From Pseudomonas fluorescens (GTDB taxonomy: Bacteria; Pseudomonadota; Gammaproteobacteria; Pseudomonadales; Pseudomonadaceae): DNA of 64,000 nt. Position numbers and translations under genes: made by a program. Below the pieces are notes generated by a model, which was not told the origin of the DNA, ran no database searches, and was given only the letters and a program-made list of their open reading frames with translations. Each line of letters starts with the position of its first letter. The stretch's first letter is position 1. The DNA lies in the NCBI RefSeq assembly GCF_018614655.1, contig NZ_JAGGOG010000001.1, forward strand, positions 1 through 64,000. Reading direction: 5' to 3'. This document shows, piece after piece, positions 1-9,714 of the stretch.

Positions 1-21
1 ACAGGATGGCTGCATTTAATC

Positions 22-328
22 TGTAGTCGCTGCCGAGGTACGAGGCTGCGATAAGGGCCGCAGGACCTTCAGCGTCTTCAAGAACCTCGCGACTGCTGCG
101 CAGCCGATCGCATGCTGCGCCAGCGGCTACAGGTGATCGACATGGCCCGTTGTAGCCGCTGCCGAGGCACGAGGCTGCGATAAGGGCCGCAGGACCTTCG
201 GCGGTTTCAAGACCCTGGCGACTGCTGCGCAGCCGATCGCAGGCTGCGCCAGCGGCTACAGGTGATCGGCCGCGGCCCTGCAGATACCGTCTTGCCCATC
301 GCAGCCTCGTGCCTCGGCAGCGGCTACA
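22..328. repeat. REP-like interspersed repeats (two direct copies and one inverted copy)
   Basis: Two direct copies of about 120 bp begin at 22 and 151 (offset 129 bp). They share the cores TGTAGYCGCTGCCGAGG, GATAAGGGCCGCAGGACCTTC-type sequence and GCCAGCGGCTACAGGTGATCG in the same order, with scattered substitutions. The 31 bases at 298-328 are the exact reverse complement of 151-181, so the block is bounded by an inverted pair. This is typical of extragenic repeats in fluorescent pseudomonads. No gene is seen in 1-423. Confidence 0.8.
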
Positions 329-423
329 AAACGCCTTTAAGATCAGCCACTCGTTATAGCCCGATACAAGTTTCTTATTCCATTAAATAATTACACATAG
401 ATTTTATAGTGCGTTTAAATCTA

Positions 424-445
424 ACGGTGTTTTTTATATCACCGT
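424..445. promoter_or_regulatory. Inverted repeat just upstream of the ABC binding-protein gene
   Basis: ACGGTG at 424-429 is mirrored by CACCGT at 440-445, separated by a T-rich 10-base loop. It ends 13 bases before the TTG start of the binding-protein gene, so it could be an operator or a 5' UTR hairpin next to a weak ribosome binding site (GAG at 448-450). The function is not known. Confidence 0.35.
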
Positions 446-458
446 CTGAGTACTCGCC

Positions 459-1280
459 TTGAAAACAAAAGCCCTTCTGCCGCTTGGCCTTGCCCTGCTT
501 GCTACCTGCTCTGTAGCGCTCGCTGGTTCCACGCTTGATCGTGTGACGAAAAAAGGCGAGCTCACCGGTGTCTTGATGGAAAACTATCCACCGTTCTCTT
601 TCCTCAATGAGCAGAACCAGTTGGATGGGTTTGACGTGGATGTCGCCAAGGCTGTCGCGCAACGGCTTGGGGTAAAACTCAAGTTGGAGACCCCGTCCTG
701 GGATGTGATCGCTGCTGGCCGCTGGAGTGGACGTTATGACATCTGCGTTTGCTCGATGACCCCAAGCAAAGCCCGCGCTGAAGTGTTCGATTTTCCGGTC
801 GAGTATTACCAATCTCCGGCAGTCATCGTAGTGAATGCCAAGGACAATGGCATCGCCTCGGCGAAGGATCTCTCGGGTAAAAAAGTCGGCGTAATCAGCG
901 CCTCCACGTACGAAGCGTATTTGAACAAGGACCTGGTGATCGAGGGGGCCGAGGACAAGCCCTTGATCTACCCGTTCGATCAGGTCCAGGTGGCGCCCTA
1001 CGACAATGAAACCGTGGCGTTCCAAGACCTGGCGCTCGGCGCTGGGGTTCGTCTGGATGCCATGGTCACCAACCTCATCACTGCCCGCGAACGTATTGCC
1101 CAGGACCCTCGTTTCAAAATTGCCGGCGACACGCTGTATGCAGAACCCAACGTAGTGGCCATCGAAAAAGGCGATGCCGAATGGGATGCCAAAGTCAGTC
1201 AGGTTGTGACTCAGCTTAAAGCCGACGGGACGCTCAGCAAGATTTCCCGGAAGTGGATCGGCGCCGATATCAGCCAATGA
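459..1280 (+). CDS. Amino-acid-type ABC transporter substrate-binding protein (SBP family 3)
   Basis: Periplasmic solute-binding protein of 273 residues that would deliver a polar amino acid or related small solute to its permease. A signal peptide (MKTKALLPLGLALLATCSVALA) covers residues 1-22 and the mature protein starts near GSTLD. The family 3 signature is visible in the first lobe: ENYPPFSF, then DGFDVDVAKAVAQRLG, then a C-terminal segment ending KISRKWIG. The start is a TTG with only a weak Shine-Dalgarno sequence; no upstream ATG fits. The permease gene overlaps its stop by ATGA, so the two are co-translated. No ATPase gene is adjacent, so a shared or distant ATPase must serve the system. 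The substrate cannot be read from the sequence; the flavin monooxygenase downstream suggests an organosulfur or similar compound. Confidence 0.85.
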   Translation: MKTKALLPLGLALLATCSVALAGSTLDRVTKKGELTGVLMENYPPFSFLNEQNQLDGFDVDVAKAVAQRLGVKLKLETPSWDVIAAGRWSGRYDICVCSMTPSKARAEVFDFPVEYYQSPAVIVVNAKDNGIASAKDLSGKKVGVISASTYEAYLNKDLVIEGAEDKPLIYPFDQVQVAPYDNETVAFQDLALGAGVRLDAMVTNLITARERIAQDPRFKIAGDTLYAEPNVVAIEKGDAEWDAKVSQVVTQLKADGTLSKISRKWIGADISQ

Positions 1281-2122
1281 CTGCCCTTAATCCACACCCA
1301 ACCAAGACGAATGTGATACCCGAAGCCGAGCCGCGCCGTTTGAGCCAGTTTTTTGGCTTTCGCACGCGCCTGTATCTGACGTGGGCGGCACTGCTTGGAG
1401 TGTGTGCCCTGTTTTTCATGAGCTTCGATCTGAAGTTCTCGATCATCCTGGACAAATGGCCGAACCTTGTTGGCCTGCATCTGGGGCCCAACGGTTTTAT
1501 GCAGGGCGCCGCACTGACGCTGTTTCTGTGCTTTTGCTCGATCTGGCTGTCGCTGCTTCTTGGCTTCGTGACGGCGCTGGCACGCTTGTCATCCAGCGCA
1601 GTGGCGTTCGGTATTGCCAGTTTCTATGCCTCTTTTTTTCGCGGTACGCCGCTGCTGATTCAGATACTGCTGATTTATCTGGGGCTGCCGCAACTGGGTG
1701 TGGTTCCCGGTGCAATCAGCGCGGGCATCATTGCCCTGTCACTGAACTATGGGGCCTACCTGAGCGAGATCTTTCGCGCCGGCATCATGGCCGTAGCGCC
1801 CGGCCAACGCGAGGCGGCGATGGCTCTGGGTCTTGGGCCGACAGCGACGTTTCTACACATCGTTCTGCCGCAAGCGATGCGCACGATCATTCCACCGACA
1901 ACCAGTCAATTCATTTCAATGCTCAAGGACTCGTCATTGATTTCAGTCATGGGTGTCTGGGAAGTGATGTTTCTGGCGCAGTCCTATGGTCGGTCGTCAT
2001 ATCGCTATATCGAAATGCTCACCACCGCGGCCGTCATCTATTGGCTGCTCTCCATTGGCCTGGAATTGATACAGGTGCGCCTTGAGCGACATTTCGGCAA
2101 AGGGTTCAAGAATCCACGGTGA
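1277..2122 (+). CDS. Amino-acid-type ABC transporter permease (HisM/GlnP type)
   Basis: Inner-membrane permease of 281 residues for the binding protein just upstream. It has the usual single N-terminal helix (about residues 37-55), then a conserved pore block with SFYASFFRGTPLLIQILLIYLGLPQ and the EAA loop EAAMALGLGPTATFLHIVLPQAMR, which docks the ATPase. An in-frame GTG at 1253 would extend it, but the ATG at 1277 overlaps the previous stop as ATGA and is the better start. The gene ends 36 bases before the monooxygenase start, suggesting one transcript. No ATPase gene follows, which is unusual for this family. Family assignment is secure; the substrate is unknown. Confidence 0.85.
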   Translation: MTALNPHPTKTNVIPEAEPRRLSQFFGFRTRLYLTWAALLGVCALFFMSFDLKFSIILDKWPNLVGLHLGPNGFMQGAALTLFLCFCSIWLSLLLGFVTALARLSSSAVAFGIASFYASFFRGTPLLIQILLIYLGLPQLGVVPGAISAGIIALSLNYGAYLSEIFRAGIMAVAPGQREAAMALGLGPTATFLHIVLPQAMRTIIPPTTSQFISMLKDSSLISVMGVWEVMFLAQSYGRSSYRYIEMLTTAAVIYWLLSIGLELIQVRLERHFGKGFKNPR

Positions 2123-2158
2123 CCCCCTTTCCCTTCGACTACTTCTTCAGGAGCCATG

Positions 2159-3540
2159 ATGGCTGATCCAAAACCTTTGTTGTTTGCACTCTACGAGCAA
2201 GCCAGTGTGGGCTGCGGCGGTGCGCCGAGCCTCTGGACGCACCCGGCCGACGAGCGGCTGGCGATCAATTCTCTGGGGTACTGGACGAACCTGGCGCGCA
2301 TTGCCGATCAAGCCAACCTCGACATGCTGTTCTTCGGCGACGTGCTGGGTTTCTACGACGTCTTTGGCGGCAATGCCGATGCCGCGATGAAATGGGCCGT
2401 GGAAGCACCGGCCAACGACCCGTTGATGATCATTCCGGCCCTGGCCGCGGTAACGGAGAATCTTGCATTCGGTGTCACGGTCACCACCAGCTACGAACAC
2501 CCCTTTACCCATGCCCGGCGTTTCAGCACCCTGGATCACCTGACCAATGGCCGCGTGGGCTGGAACATCGTGACCTCTTATCTGTCCAGCGCCGCGCGTA
2601 ATTTCGGCCTGGAGCAGATGATCAAACACGATGATCGCTATGAGCGTGCCGAAGAATTTCTCGACGTGGTGTACAAGCTCTGGGAGGGCAGTTGGGCCGA
2701 TGATGCCGTGGTCGCGGACAAGGCGCGCCAACTCTACGCGCGGGGTGATCGGGTACGGCCAATCAACCACGCTGGGGAACATTACCGGGTAGCCGGGCCG
2801 CACTTGACCTCCCCGTCACCACAGCGCACACCTTTACTGATCCAGGCCGGCTGGTCGGTCGTGGTCGCGCGTTTGCGGCGAAGCACGCCGAGCTGATTTT
2901 CATCGCCAAATCCAACCCCCAGGAAATCCGTCAGGGCCTGGAGGACATCTGGACCCAGGCCCAGGCACGAGACCGTCAGCGTGAGGATGTAAAGTCCCTG
3001 ACCGTGCTGCGTATCGTCACCGCCAAAACCGAGATTGAAGCTCAGCGCAAATATGATGCGTTGCAAAGCAACTACCATCTTCAGGCACAACTCGTCAGTT
3101 ATGCGGGCGACACCGGTATCGACATCAGCCGCTACGCCGACAGCGATGCACTGTCGACCCATACCGAAGGACTGACGTCCTATGTCATGCGCCCCGATGG
3201 CAGTGGCAAGCCGCTGACGGCCGGCGACGTGAAACAGCGCTTTGCCAACGTCACCCGTGGGAGCGACTTGATTCTAGTGGGCACCCCGCAACAGGTCGCC
3301 GACAAGATCGAAGAGCACGCGCGCATTTCCGGCACCAGCGGTTACATGATCAATCCCTTGATCAGTCCCGGCACACTTGAAGATTTCGTGGAGTTGATCA
3401 TTCCCGAACTACAAAAACGCGGCCTCTACAGAACCCAACCGCAGAGTGGGACTTTCAGGTCCAGGCTGAGGGCCGATGGCAGCAACTATTTACCCGACTC
3501 GGCTTACGGAGCCTCATTTCGCTTCGACAACAATCTATAA
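2159..3540 (+). pseudogene. LLM-class flavin-dependent monooxygenase (NtaA/SnaA/DszA family), frameshifted
   Basis: An FMNH2-dependent two-component monooxygenase of the bacterial luciferase-like family, normally about 450 residues. The N-terminal part (2159-2857) has GYWTNLARIADQANLDMLFF, the VTTSYEHPF segment, and the GRVGWNIVTSYL motif. Reading frame is lost at about 2857: the first frame reads QAGWS and then garbage to a stop at 2896, while the next frame continues as GRGRAFAAKHAELIFIAK to the stop at 3540. One missing G in TCGGTCG would restore the family motif QAG-x-S-x-x-GR-x-F with correct spacing and give 461 residues. It is therefore either a recently inactivated gene or a sequencing error. 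A Shine-Dalgarno CAGGAG at 2148-2153 supports the second of two adjacent ATGs. It shares strand and spacing with the upstream ABC genes. Confidence 0.8.
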
Positions 3541-3600
3541 CCCGAGAGGTGTCGAAACGACCTCGCCTCGCCAAGACAGAGGCACACGGTGCTGGCATTC

Positions 3601-3631
3601 AAAAAGGGCTGCTTTCGTCAATCGCAGCCCC
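3601..3631 (-). terminator. Rho-independent terminator for the PhzF-like gene
   Basis: Read on the reverse strand, GGGCTGC (3630-3624) pairs with GCAGCCC (3612-3606) around an 11-base loop and is followed directly by TTTTT (3605-3601). It lies 15 bases past the stop of the reverse-strand gene at 3645. Confidence 0.75.
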
Positions 3632-3644
3632 ATTGCCAACCTCT

Positions 3645-4436
3645 TTACACGCTAATCACCCCTTCCAGATATTGCACCCCTCGCCCTGATACAAACACCC
3701 GGCCCGCATCAACGCGGCAGTTCAACACGCCGCGACGATGTGATGCCTGCAACGCTAACAAGTGCGACTTATTCAAGCGCTTTGCCCAGAACGGTGCCAA
3801 CCCCGCATGAATGGAACCGGTAACCGGGTCCTCGTCACCCCCGTTGGCCGGCCAGAAGTAGCGCGAGACAAAATCGTACTGCTTGCCGGGCGCCGTCACG
3901 ACCACATCACGCGGGCCCAACGCTTTCAACTTATCGAGCCGTGGCACCACCGCCTCAACCTGCTGTTGATCGGTATAAACAGCAAAGTAGGCTTGTCGGT
4001 TGACCCAATATTCGCTGGGCGTGATCGACAGGCCTTCCAGCAACTGGACAGGCACATCAACCAGCGGGAGAGGAGCGAGTTCAGGGAAATTCAACTCTAT
4101 CTCACCGTTCGGTAACTGCGTGACGGGGATCTCTCCAACGGCCTTGGCCCAGAACGTGATGGACTTGGAAGCGCCAGGTTGGTTGAACAGGACAAAGGCG
4201 CTTGCCAAGGTTGCGTGGCCGCAGAAGTCGATCTCCGTCAGTGGAGAGAACCAGCGAATCTCGTACTGCCCCTGCGCGTTAAGGACAAAAAATGCAGTTT
4301 CCGGGAGTGAATTTTCAATCGCAATTGATTGCATGACTTCGACGGGAAGCCAGGATTCAAGGGGCACTACGGCCGCAGGGCTGCCGGAGAAGACTTCGTC
4401 GGTGAAGGCGTCGATTTGGTAGAGTTTCAGGCGCAT
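3645..4436 (-). CDS. PhzF-family isomerase/epimerase-like protein
   Basis: Cytoplasmic protein of 263 residues in the PhzF (diaminopimelate epimerase fold) family. The family start IDAFTDEVFSGSPAAVV is present. The conserved Glu lies in NSLPETAFF near residue 46, followed by LTEIDFCGHATLASAFVLF and the C-terminal anion-binding loop GDEDPVTGSIHAGLAPFW. In phenazine producers PhzF isomerises dihydro-3-hydroxyanthranilate. No other phenazine genes occur here, so this is one of the many stand-alone paralogues of unknown substrate. It is monocistronic, with its own terminator at 3601-3631 and a REP palindrome upstream. Confidence 0.85.
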   Translation of the reverse strand: MRLKLYQIDAFTDEVFSGSPAAVVPLESWLPVEVMQSIAIENSLPETAFFVLNAQGQYEIRWFSPLTEIDFCGHATLASAFVLFNQPGASKSITFWAKAVGEIPVTQLPNGEIELNFPELAPLPLVDVPVQLLEGLSITPSEYWVNRQAYFAVYTDQQQVEAVVPRLDKLKALGPRDVVVTAPGKQYDFVSRYFWPANGGDEDPVTGSIHAGLAPFWAKRLNKSHLLALQASHRRGVLNCRVDAGRVFVSGRGVQYLEGVISV

Positions 4437-4466
4437 GGGAGGGAATCCATTCGAAATAGGACAGGC

Positions 4467-4492
4467 GTAGGAGCGAGCTTGCTCGCTCCTAC
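4467..4492. repeat. REP palindrome
   Basis: GTAGGAGCGAGC, TT, GCTCGCTCCTAC: a perfect 12-bp inverted repeat with a 2-base loop, the classic Pseudomonas extragenic palindrome. It sits in the 183-bp gap upstream of the PhzF-like gene, downstream of the receptor gene. Confidence 0.85.
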
Positions 4493-4619
4493 AGTGGTCA
4501 CTATTCGCTTAACCGATCAGTATTAGTAGTGACAGGCCTGTGTTTTTTTGGGGATACAGCGGCCAATCCGGACGCAGATTGAAAGCGAAACACGATGACG
4601 CGCGCCGTTCCGAGAAGGC

Positions 4620-6746
4620 CTATAACGTGTAAGCAATCCCGACCTGGACCGTCCTTGGCTCGCCGGGATATGCATACACATTGCCGAACGCGCCTTCCTC
4701 ATAGTCCCGGTTGAACAGGTTCTTCACATCGAGGTTCAGCCGGACTTTTTCGTTGACCTTGTAGTAACTGAGCAAATCCACCACGGTGTAGGCGTCCATG
4801 GCGAATGGCGTGTTGGAGGTCTGCCCCACCCGCTCGGCGACGTACTTGCCACCGGCACCGAGGCCCAGACCTTTGAGAGCGCCATCCTGGAACTCGTAGA
4901 CGTTGAGCAGGCTGAAGCTGTTGCGTGGGATGTTAGCCAAACGGGAGCCGACGCGAAGGGTGTTGTCCTTGATGACTTCGGCGTCCACGTAGGCATAGCC
5001 GCCGATCACCCGCCACTGCGCAGTGATATTGCCGGCGACGTTGAGGTCCAGACCACGGCTGCGCACCTGGCCGGCGGCGACACTGAAGGCTGAGTCTTCG
5101 GGGTCGGTGGTGAGGACGTTTTTCTTCTCGATCTGGTAGATCGCCGCATCGACACTCAGCTGTCGATCAAGGGCTTCCCACTTGACGCCCACCTCATAGG
5201 ACTTGCCTTTCTCTGGCTCAAAACCACCCCCCTGGCGGCTGGCGCCGGTGTTGGGCTTGAACGAACGTGCCGCATCGGCGTACACCGCGACGGTCTCGGT
5301 CAGGTCGTAGATCACACCCACGCGCGGAGTGACCGCATTGTCGCTGGCTTCCCAGCTTTTACCGCCTGGCACGTAGGTGTGGTAGTCGTGTTCGAAGCGC
5401 TCCATGCGTACACCGGCAAGTACTTTCAGGCGCTCGGTCAGGGCCACCTGGTCCTGGACAAAGGCGGCGTAGGTCTTGAGGTTTTCCTTATCGTGGGTCG
5501 GCGTGCGGGTCAGCGCCGGACGCGGCTGGCCATACACCGGGTTGAAGATGTCGATGGCGTAAGTGCCCGCTGTGCCGCTGGAGCGCTGGATAATCGACTT
5601 GTAGTCGTAGTCCTCGAATTCGACGCCGGTGAGCAACGTGTGATCGAAACCGCCGGTGGAGAAACGGCCGGTGAGGTTGAGCTGAGTGTCTTTGTCGGTC
5701 CACTCCAGCTTGCGGTAGTTGAAGTTGCGGCTAAGGGTGCGTCCGTCGGCGGCCAGGCTGTTGGCTTCAATGGCATTGCCTTGCAAAGTGCCGTCGAGCC
5801 ATTGGAAGCCACCGCCCAGGGTCCAGTTGTCGTTGAGCACGTGCTCGAAACGCAACTGGGCCATGTTGTTGTCGTTGTGCAACTTGCCGATGTCTTTTTC
5901 ACCCCAGAAGGTGTCGCGTGATGCGGTGCCTTTTTGATTGGGATAGCGCGTCAGGCCACGGTCCAGCGGGTGGTTGTTGCGCATGAAGTCGCCTTCGAAG
6001 ATCACCGTGGTGTCATCGCTGGCTTGCCAGGTGATAACCGGTGTCACGCCGTAGCGTTCGGTTTCGACATGGTCACGGAAGGTGCCGCCGCCCTCGCCCA
6101 CCACGTTCAGGCGATAGGCCAGGCGACCTTGCTCGTCCAGCGGGCCGGAGGTGTCGAGGGTGGCGCGCTGCATGCCCTGGTCATCGAGTTGGCTACCGAG
6201 GGTAACCGTCGGCTCGGCCAGCGGTTGCTTGGAGACCACGTTGAAGGTGCCGCCGGGATCGCCACGGCCGTAAAGCATGGTCGCCGGCCCGCGCAGCACT
6301 TCCAGGCGCTCGATGGTGTTGGCGTCCGGCATGTTCGGGTAGCCACGGTTGATCGGGAAACCATTGCGGTAAAACTCGCCGGTGGTAAAGCCGCGTACGG
6401 TGAAGGTCGTGAGCCCCTGGCCGCCGAAGTTATTTGCCCGCCCGACGCCACCGGCATAATCAAGAGCGTCTTGTAAGCGGGTGGCGCCGATATCCTCGAC
6501 GACATCCTTGGAGACCACGCTGATAGATTGCGGCGTTTCATGAATCGAGGTATCGGTTCGCGTTGCACTCGCGGATCGTGTGGCGTGGTACCCGATGACC
6601 GGTCCCTGTGCCGTTTCGTAATCAGAGGTGCCGGTGATGGCGGTAGCCTGCAGCTCAATACTGGCTTTTTCAGGCGGGGCTTCTTCAGCCCACGAGTACG
6701 GTGAAAACGCCTGAAGCACGCAGAGAGAAACCAGAGTACGACGCAT
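4620..6746 (-). CDS. TonB-dependent siderophore receptor
   Basis: Outer-membrane ferric-siderophore receptor of about 708 residues. The start MRRTLVSLCVLQAFSPYSWA gives a clean signal peptide; an in-frame upstream start at 6794 would bury it. No STN signalling domain is seen. The plug domain begins with IHETPQSISVVSKDVVEDIGATRLQDALDYAGGV and continues through FTVRGF and ERLEVLRGPATMLYGRGDPGG, followed by the 22-strand barrel with EKGKSYEVGVKWE and a C-terminus VQVGIAYTL ending in a hydrophobic residue as the Bam machinery prefers. The plug resembles hydroxamate-type receptors (FhuE/FoxA/FiuA) more than catecholate ones, but the ligand is not certain. No sigma/anti-sigma pair is adjacent, as expected without an STN domain. 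A weak Fur-like element (around 6832-6848 on the reverse strand) is possible but poor. Confidence 0.88.
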   Translation of the reverse strand: MRRTLVSLCVLQAFSPYSWAEEAPPEKASIELQATAITGTSDYETAQGPVIGYHATRSASATRTDTSIHETPQSISVVSKDVVEDIGATRLQDALDYAGGVGRANNFGGQGLTTFTVRGFTTGEFYRNGFPINRGYPNMPDANTIERLEVLRGPATMLYGRGDPGGTFNVVSKQPLAEPTVTLGSQLDDQGMQRATLDTSGPLDEQGRLAYRLNVVGEGGGTFRDHVETERYGVTPVITWQASDDTTVIFEGDFMRNNHPLDRGLTRYPNQKGTASRDTFWGEKDIGKLHNDNNMAQLRFEHVLNDNWTLGGGFQWLDGTLQGNAIEANSLAADGRTLSRNFNYRKLEWTDKDTQLNLTGRFSTGGFDHTLLTGVEFEDYDYKSIIQRSSGTAGTYAIDIFNPVYGQPRPALTRTPTHDKENLKTYAAFVQDQVALTERLKVLAGVRMERFEHDYHTYVPGGKSWEASDNAVTPRVGVIYDLTETVAVYADAARSFKPNTGASRQGGGFEPEKGKSYEVGVKWEALDRQLSVDAAIYQIEKKNVLTTDPEDSAFSVAAGQVRSRGLDLNVAGNITAQWRVIGGYAYVDAEVIKDNTLRVGSRLANIPRNSFSLLNVYEFQDGALKGLGLGAGGKYVAERVGQTSNTPFAMDAYTVVDLLSYYKVNEKVRLNLDVKNLFNRDYEEGAFGNVYAYPGEPRTVQVGIAYTL

Positions 6747-6845
6747 GGGTTCGAAACCTAGGGGATGAGCCAATCGAAGGGCGTGGGTGCCCAATATTTT
6801 CGGCGCATGTTAAAGCAACTTACTCGCAGTTGATACTGTGTCTCA

Positions 6846-8039
6846 TTAACGAATTTTGAACGTTCCCCCTCTCCCCACCTGATACTCCCTCGGCGTACAC
6901 CCAAACTCGCGCTTGAACACCGTATGCAGGTACTGCGCCGACTTAAACCCGCAGTCATAAGCGATATCGGCAATGCCTGACCCGCTATTTGTCAGGCAGG
7001 CAACCGCCGCGGTAAGTTTGAAGCGCAGGATTTCGTCGTGGACGCTGCGGTTGAGTTCAGCGCGAAAATGGGCCTCAAGCGAGGAACGCGAGACGCCGAC
7101 ATAGCTGGCGACCTGGGCGGTTTTGATGCCTTGGCAGGCGTATTGGCGAATGAAGTGCAGCGCTTGCATGACGTAGGGATGACCCAAGGGTTGATGCAGG
7201 CTTGAGGTCTGCACGTTGACCGCTTCCGGCGGCACCAGGATCTGACTGCCTGCCGAGGGCATGCCGTGCAACATTTGATGGAGCAAACGTGCAGCGGTGC
7301 GCCCCATTTTTTCGGTGCCCTGCATCACGGAACTGAGCGGCACACGGGTCAAGGTGCGGGTCAGTGGGTCGTTATCGATACCAATCAGGGCGACTTGTTC
7401 CGGCACCGGGATGCCCGCCGTCAGGCAGGCTTGCAGCAACTGACGTGCGCGGGCATCACTGACCGCAATGATGCCGATCGGTTTGGGCAGGCTGTGCAAC
7501 CAGGCGATCTGCTGCTCAACCGCCGTGTCCCATAGCGGTGCGCTGGTGCCCAGTCCCCGATAGACCTCCACGGGCAGGCCATCGCGCTGGAGCAGCCGGC
7601 GAAAGGCTTTTTCCCGTTCCTGGGCCCAGCGATTGATATCCGCTTCGGGCAGGCTGAAACAGGCAAAACGCGTCAGCCCCGCCTCGATCAAGTGTTCATA
7701 CGCCAGCTTGATCAGGGCGAAATTATCGGTGGCCACGTAAGGAATATGCTGTGGGTAAGCGCGTTCATCTTCATAAGACCCGCCCACCGCCACCACCGGT
7801 ACATGGATACCCGCCAGCGCCGGGCCCATCGCCGGGTCGTCGAAGTCGGCAATGATGCCGTCGCCGTGCCAGCGCTCGATCCCCTTCAGCCGGTAAACGA
7901 AATCTTCTTCAAGAAACAAATCCCACGACACCCGCGTGCTGCTCAAGTAGTTGCCGATCCCGCTGATGATGCCGCGATCGTAAATCTTGTTGCCGTTGAA
8001 CAGCAGAGCGATCCGGTGCACGGGCGGGACGGTTTTCAC
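6846..8039 (-). CDS. xylR: XylR, xylose-responsive AraC-family activator
   Basis: Transcriptional activator of D-xylose genes, 397 residues, close to the E. coli XylR length. The N-terminal two thirds are a periplasmic-binding-protein-like sugar sensor ([23 protein letters not shown], then [10 protein letters not shown], and [13 protein letters not shown]). The C-terminal hundred residues are an AraC helix-turn-helix pair ([23 protein letters not shown] and [34 protein letters not shown]). The start is a GTG with a strong AAGGAGAC upstream. The gene is divergent from xylA, and the 163-bp gap between them should carry its operator, although I cannot delimit it. The first residue after the stop abuts the promoter of the siderophore receptor downstream. 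Confidence 0.93.
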   Translation of the reverse strand: MKTVPPVHRIALLFNGNKIYDRGIISGIGNYLSSTRVSWDLFLEEDFVYRLKGIERWHGDGIIADFDDPAMGPALAGIHVPVVAVGGSYEDERAYPQHIPYVATDNFALIKLAYEHLIEAGLTRFACFSLPEADINRWAQEREKAFRRLLQRDGLPVEVYRGLGTSAPLWDTAVEQQIAWLHSLPKPIGIIAVSDARARQLLQACLTAGIPVPEQVALIGIDNDPLTRTLTRVPLSSVMQGTEKMGRTAARLLHQMLHGMPSAGSQILVPPEAVNVQTSSLHQPLGHPYVMQALHFIRQYACQGIKTAQVASYVGVSRSSLEAHFRAELNRSVHDEILRFKLTAAVACLTNSGSGIADIAYDCGFKSAQYLHTVFKREFGCTPREYQVGRGGTFKIR

Positions 8040-8202
8040 GGGGCGTCTCCTTGCAAGATATCGGCAAACTATGCACGCAAAACGCCCGGCCCACTACTCA
8101 AAAACGAACCCAGGTTTGGTGATTTTCATAATCGTTTGGCGCAGGGCCGTTGCTAGTATCGGGGCAAGGCTCACCTGCGCTCATAACAACAAGGATCTCG
8201 CG

Positions 8203-9519
8203 ATGCCCTACTTTCCCGCTGTCGATAAAATCCGCTATGAAGGTCCCAATAGCGACTCTGCCCTGGCCTTTCGTCATTACGATGCCAACAAGATCATCCT
8301 CGGCAAGCCAATGCGCGAACACCTGCGAATGGCCGCCTGTTACTGGCACAACTTTGTCTGGCCCGGCAGCGACATGTTCGGCTCAGGCACCTTCCAGCGT
8401 CCGTGGCAACAACCCGGGGATGCGATGCAAATGGCGCGAGGCAAGGCTGAAGCGGCGTTCGAGTTCTTCTCCAAGCTGGGTATCGACTACTACAGTTTTC
8501 ACGACACCGATGTCGCCCCGGAAGGCTCAAGCCTGAAGGAGTACCGCAATAACTTCGCGCAAATGGTCGATCAACTTGAACGCCATCAGGAAGAGACCGG
8601 CATCCAGTTGTTGTGGGGCACGGCCAACTGCTTCAGCAACCCGCGCTTTGCCGCGGGCGCCGCCAGCAATCCGAACCCGGAAGTGTTTGCCTATGCGGCA
8701 GCGCAAGTGTTCAGCGCAATGAACGCCACCCGGCGCCTCAAGGGTTCCAGCTATGTACTGTGGGGCGGTCGCGAAGGTTACGAGACCCTGCTCAATACCG
8801 ATCTCAAGCGCGAGCGCGAGCAACTCGGGCGTTTCATGCGCATGGTGGTCGAGCACAAATACAAAATCGGCTTCACTGGCGAGCTGTTTATCGAGCCCAA
8901 GCCACAGGAGCCGACCAAGCACCAATATGACTACGACAGCGCCACCGTGTATGGCTTCCTCCACCAGTTCGGCCTGGAGAAAGAAATCAAGGTCAATATA
9001 GAAGCCAACCACGCCACACTGGCCGGCCACAGCTTTCACCACGAAATCGCCACCGCCGCTTCGCTCGGCATCTTCGGCAGCATCGACGCCAACCGCGGCG
9101 ATCCACAGAACGGCTGGGACACCGACCAATTTCCCAACAGCGTCGAAGAGCTGACGCTGATTACCTACGAGGTGCTCAAGGCGGGTGGATTCAAAGGGGG
9201 TGGCTACAACTTTGACTCCAAAGTGCGCCGCCAAAGCCTCGACGAAGTGGACCTGTTCTACGGCCACGTTGCGGCGATGGATGTACTCGCGCTGTCACTG
9301 GAACGCGCGGCGACCATGCTCCAGGACGACGCCCTCGAGCGCTTCAAGACCCAGCGTTATGCCGGTTGGGACCAGTCGCTGGGACGTGCCGTGCTCGGAG
9401 GCGATTTCAGCCTGGAGTCGCTGGCCGAACATGCCTTCAGCCACGAGCTGAACCCGCAAGCGGTGAGTGGCCGCCAAGAGATGCTCGAAGGCGTGGTGAA
9501 CCGCTTCATCTACCCATAA
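8203..9519 (+). CDS. xylA: D-xylose isomerase
   Basis: Converts D-xylose to D-xylulose in the cytoplasm, the first step of the isomerase pathway. The protein is 438 residues, standard for group II xylose isomerases. The start [15 protein letters not shown] is preceded by AAGGAT; a longer in-frame reading from 7987 runs back through the xylR promoter and is not real. Visible landmarks are the catalytic [13 protein letters not shown] (His and Asp), [18 protein letters not shown] (metal-ligand Glu and Lys), [17 protein letters not shown] and [20 protein letters not shown]. The next genes, xylFGH, supply uptake. No xylulokinase gene (xylB) is present in the window, so xylulose phosphorylation must be encoded elsewhere. 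Confidence 0.97.
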   Translation: MPYFPAVDKIRYEGPNSDSALAFRHYDANKIILGKPMREHLRMAACYWHNFVWPGSDMFGSGTFQRPWQQPGDAMQMARGKAEAAFEFFSKLGIDYYSFHDTDVAPEGSSLKEYRNNFAQMVDQLERHQEETGIQLLWGTANCFSNPRFAAGAASNPNPEVFAYAAAQVFSAMNATRRLKGSSYVLWGGREGYETLLNTDLKREREQLGRFMRMVVEHKYKIGFTGELFIEPKPQEPTKHQYDYDSATVYGFLHQFGLEKEIKVNIEANHATLAGHSFHHEIATAASLGIFGSIDANRGDPQNGWDTDQFPNSVEELTLITYEVLKAGGFKGGGYNFDSKVRRQSLDEVDLFYGHVAAMDVLALSLERAATMLQDDALERFKTQRYAGWDQSLGRAVLGGDFSLESLAEHAFSHELNPQAVSGRQEMLEGVVNRFIYP

Positions 9520-9556
9520 ATGCGGGGGCTGATCGTCGAGGGAGTACAGGCCACGC

Positions 9557-9590
9557 GTCACGTCTGCCCGGCTCAAGGTGCAGACGTGAC
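9557..9590. promoter_or_regulatory. Intercistronic hairpin between xylA and xylF
   Basis: GTCACGTCTGC (9557-9567) is perfectly mirrored by GCAGACGTGAC (9580-9590) around a 12-base loop. There is no T-run after it, so it is more likely an RNA-stability or partial-termination element than a full terminator. The rest of the 195-bp gap 9520-9714 shows nothing else. Confidence 0.5.
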
Positions 9591-9714
9591 TGCTCGGTTA
9601 CATTCTCGCGACAAACCTCTACGCGCCGCCCCTCAAGAACGCTCTACAGTTCCATGCGCAATACGTTCCAAGTCCAGAAGTGCGTCTAAACAACAATAAA
9701 AGGGACTCACCATC

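Noticed and set aside
22-328. CRISPR array
   Set aside because: Only two direct units about 129 bp apart plus one inverted fragment, with no short regular repeats or unique spacers.
3645-4436. Phenazine biosynthesis
   Set aside because: A lone PhzF-like gene with its own terminator and no other phz genes does not support phenazine production.
6832-6848. Fur box in front of the TonB receptor at 4620-6746
   Set aside because: Only scattered agreement with the consensus and no clear symmetric halves, so it is not listed as a feature although iron control is likely.
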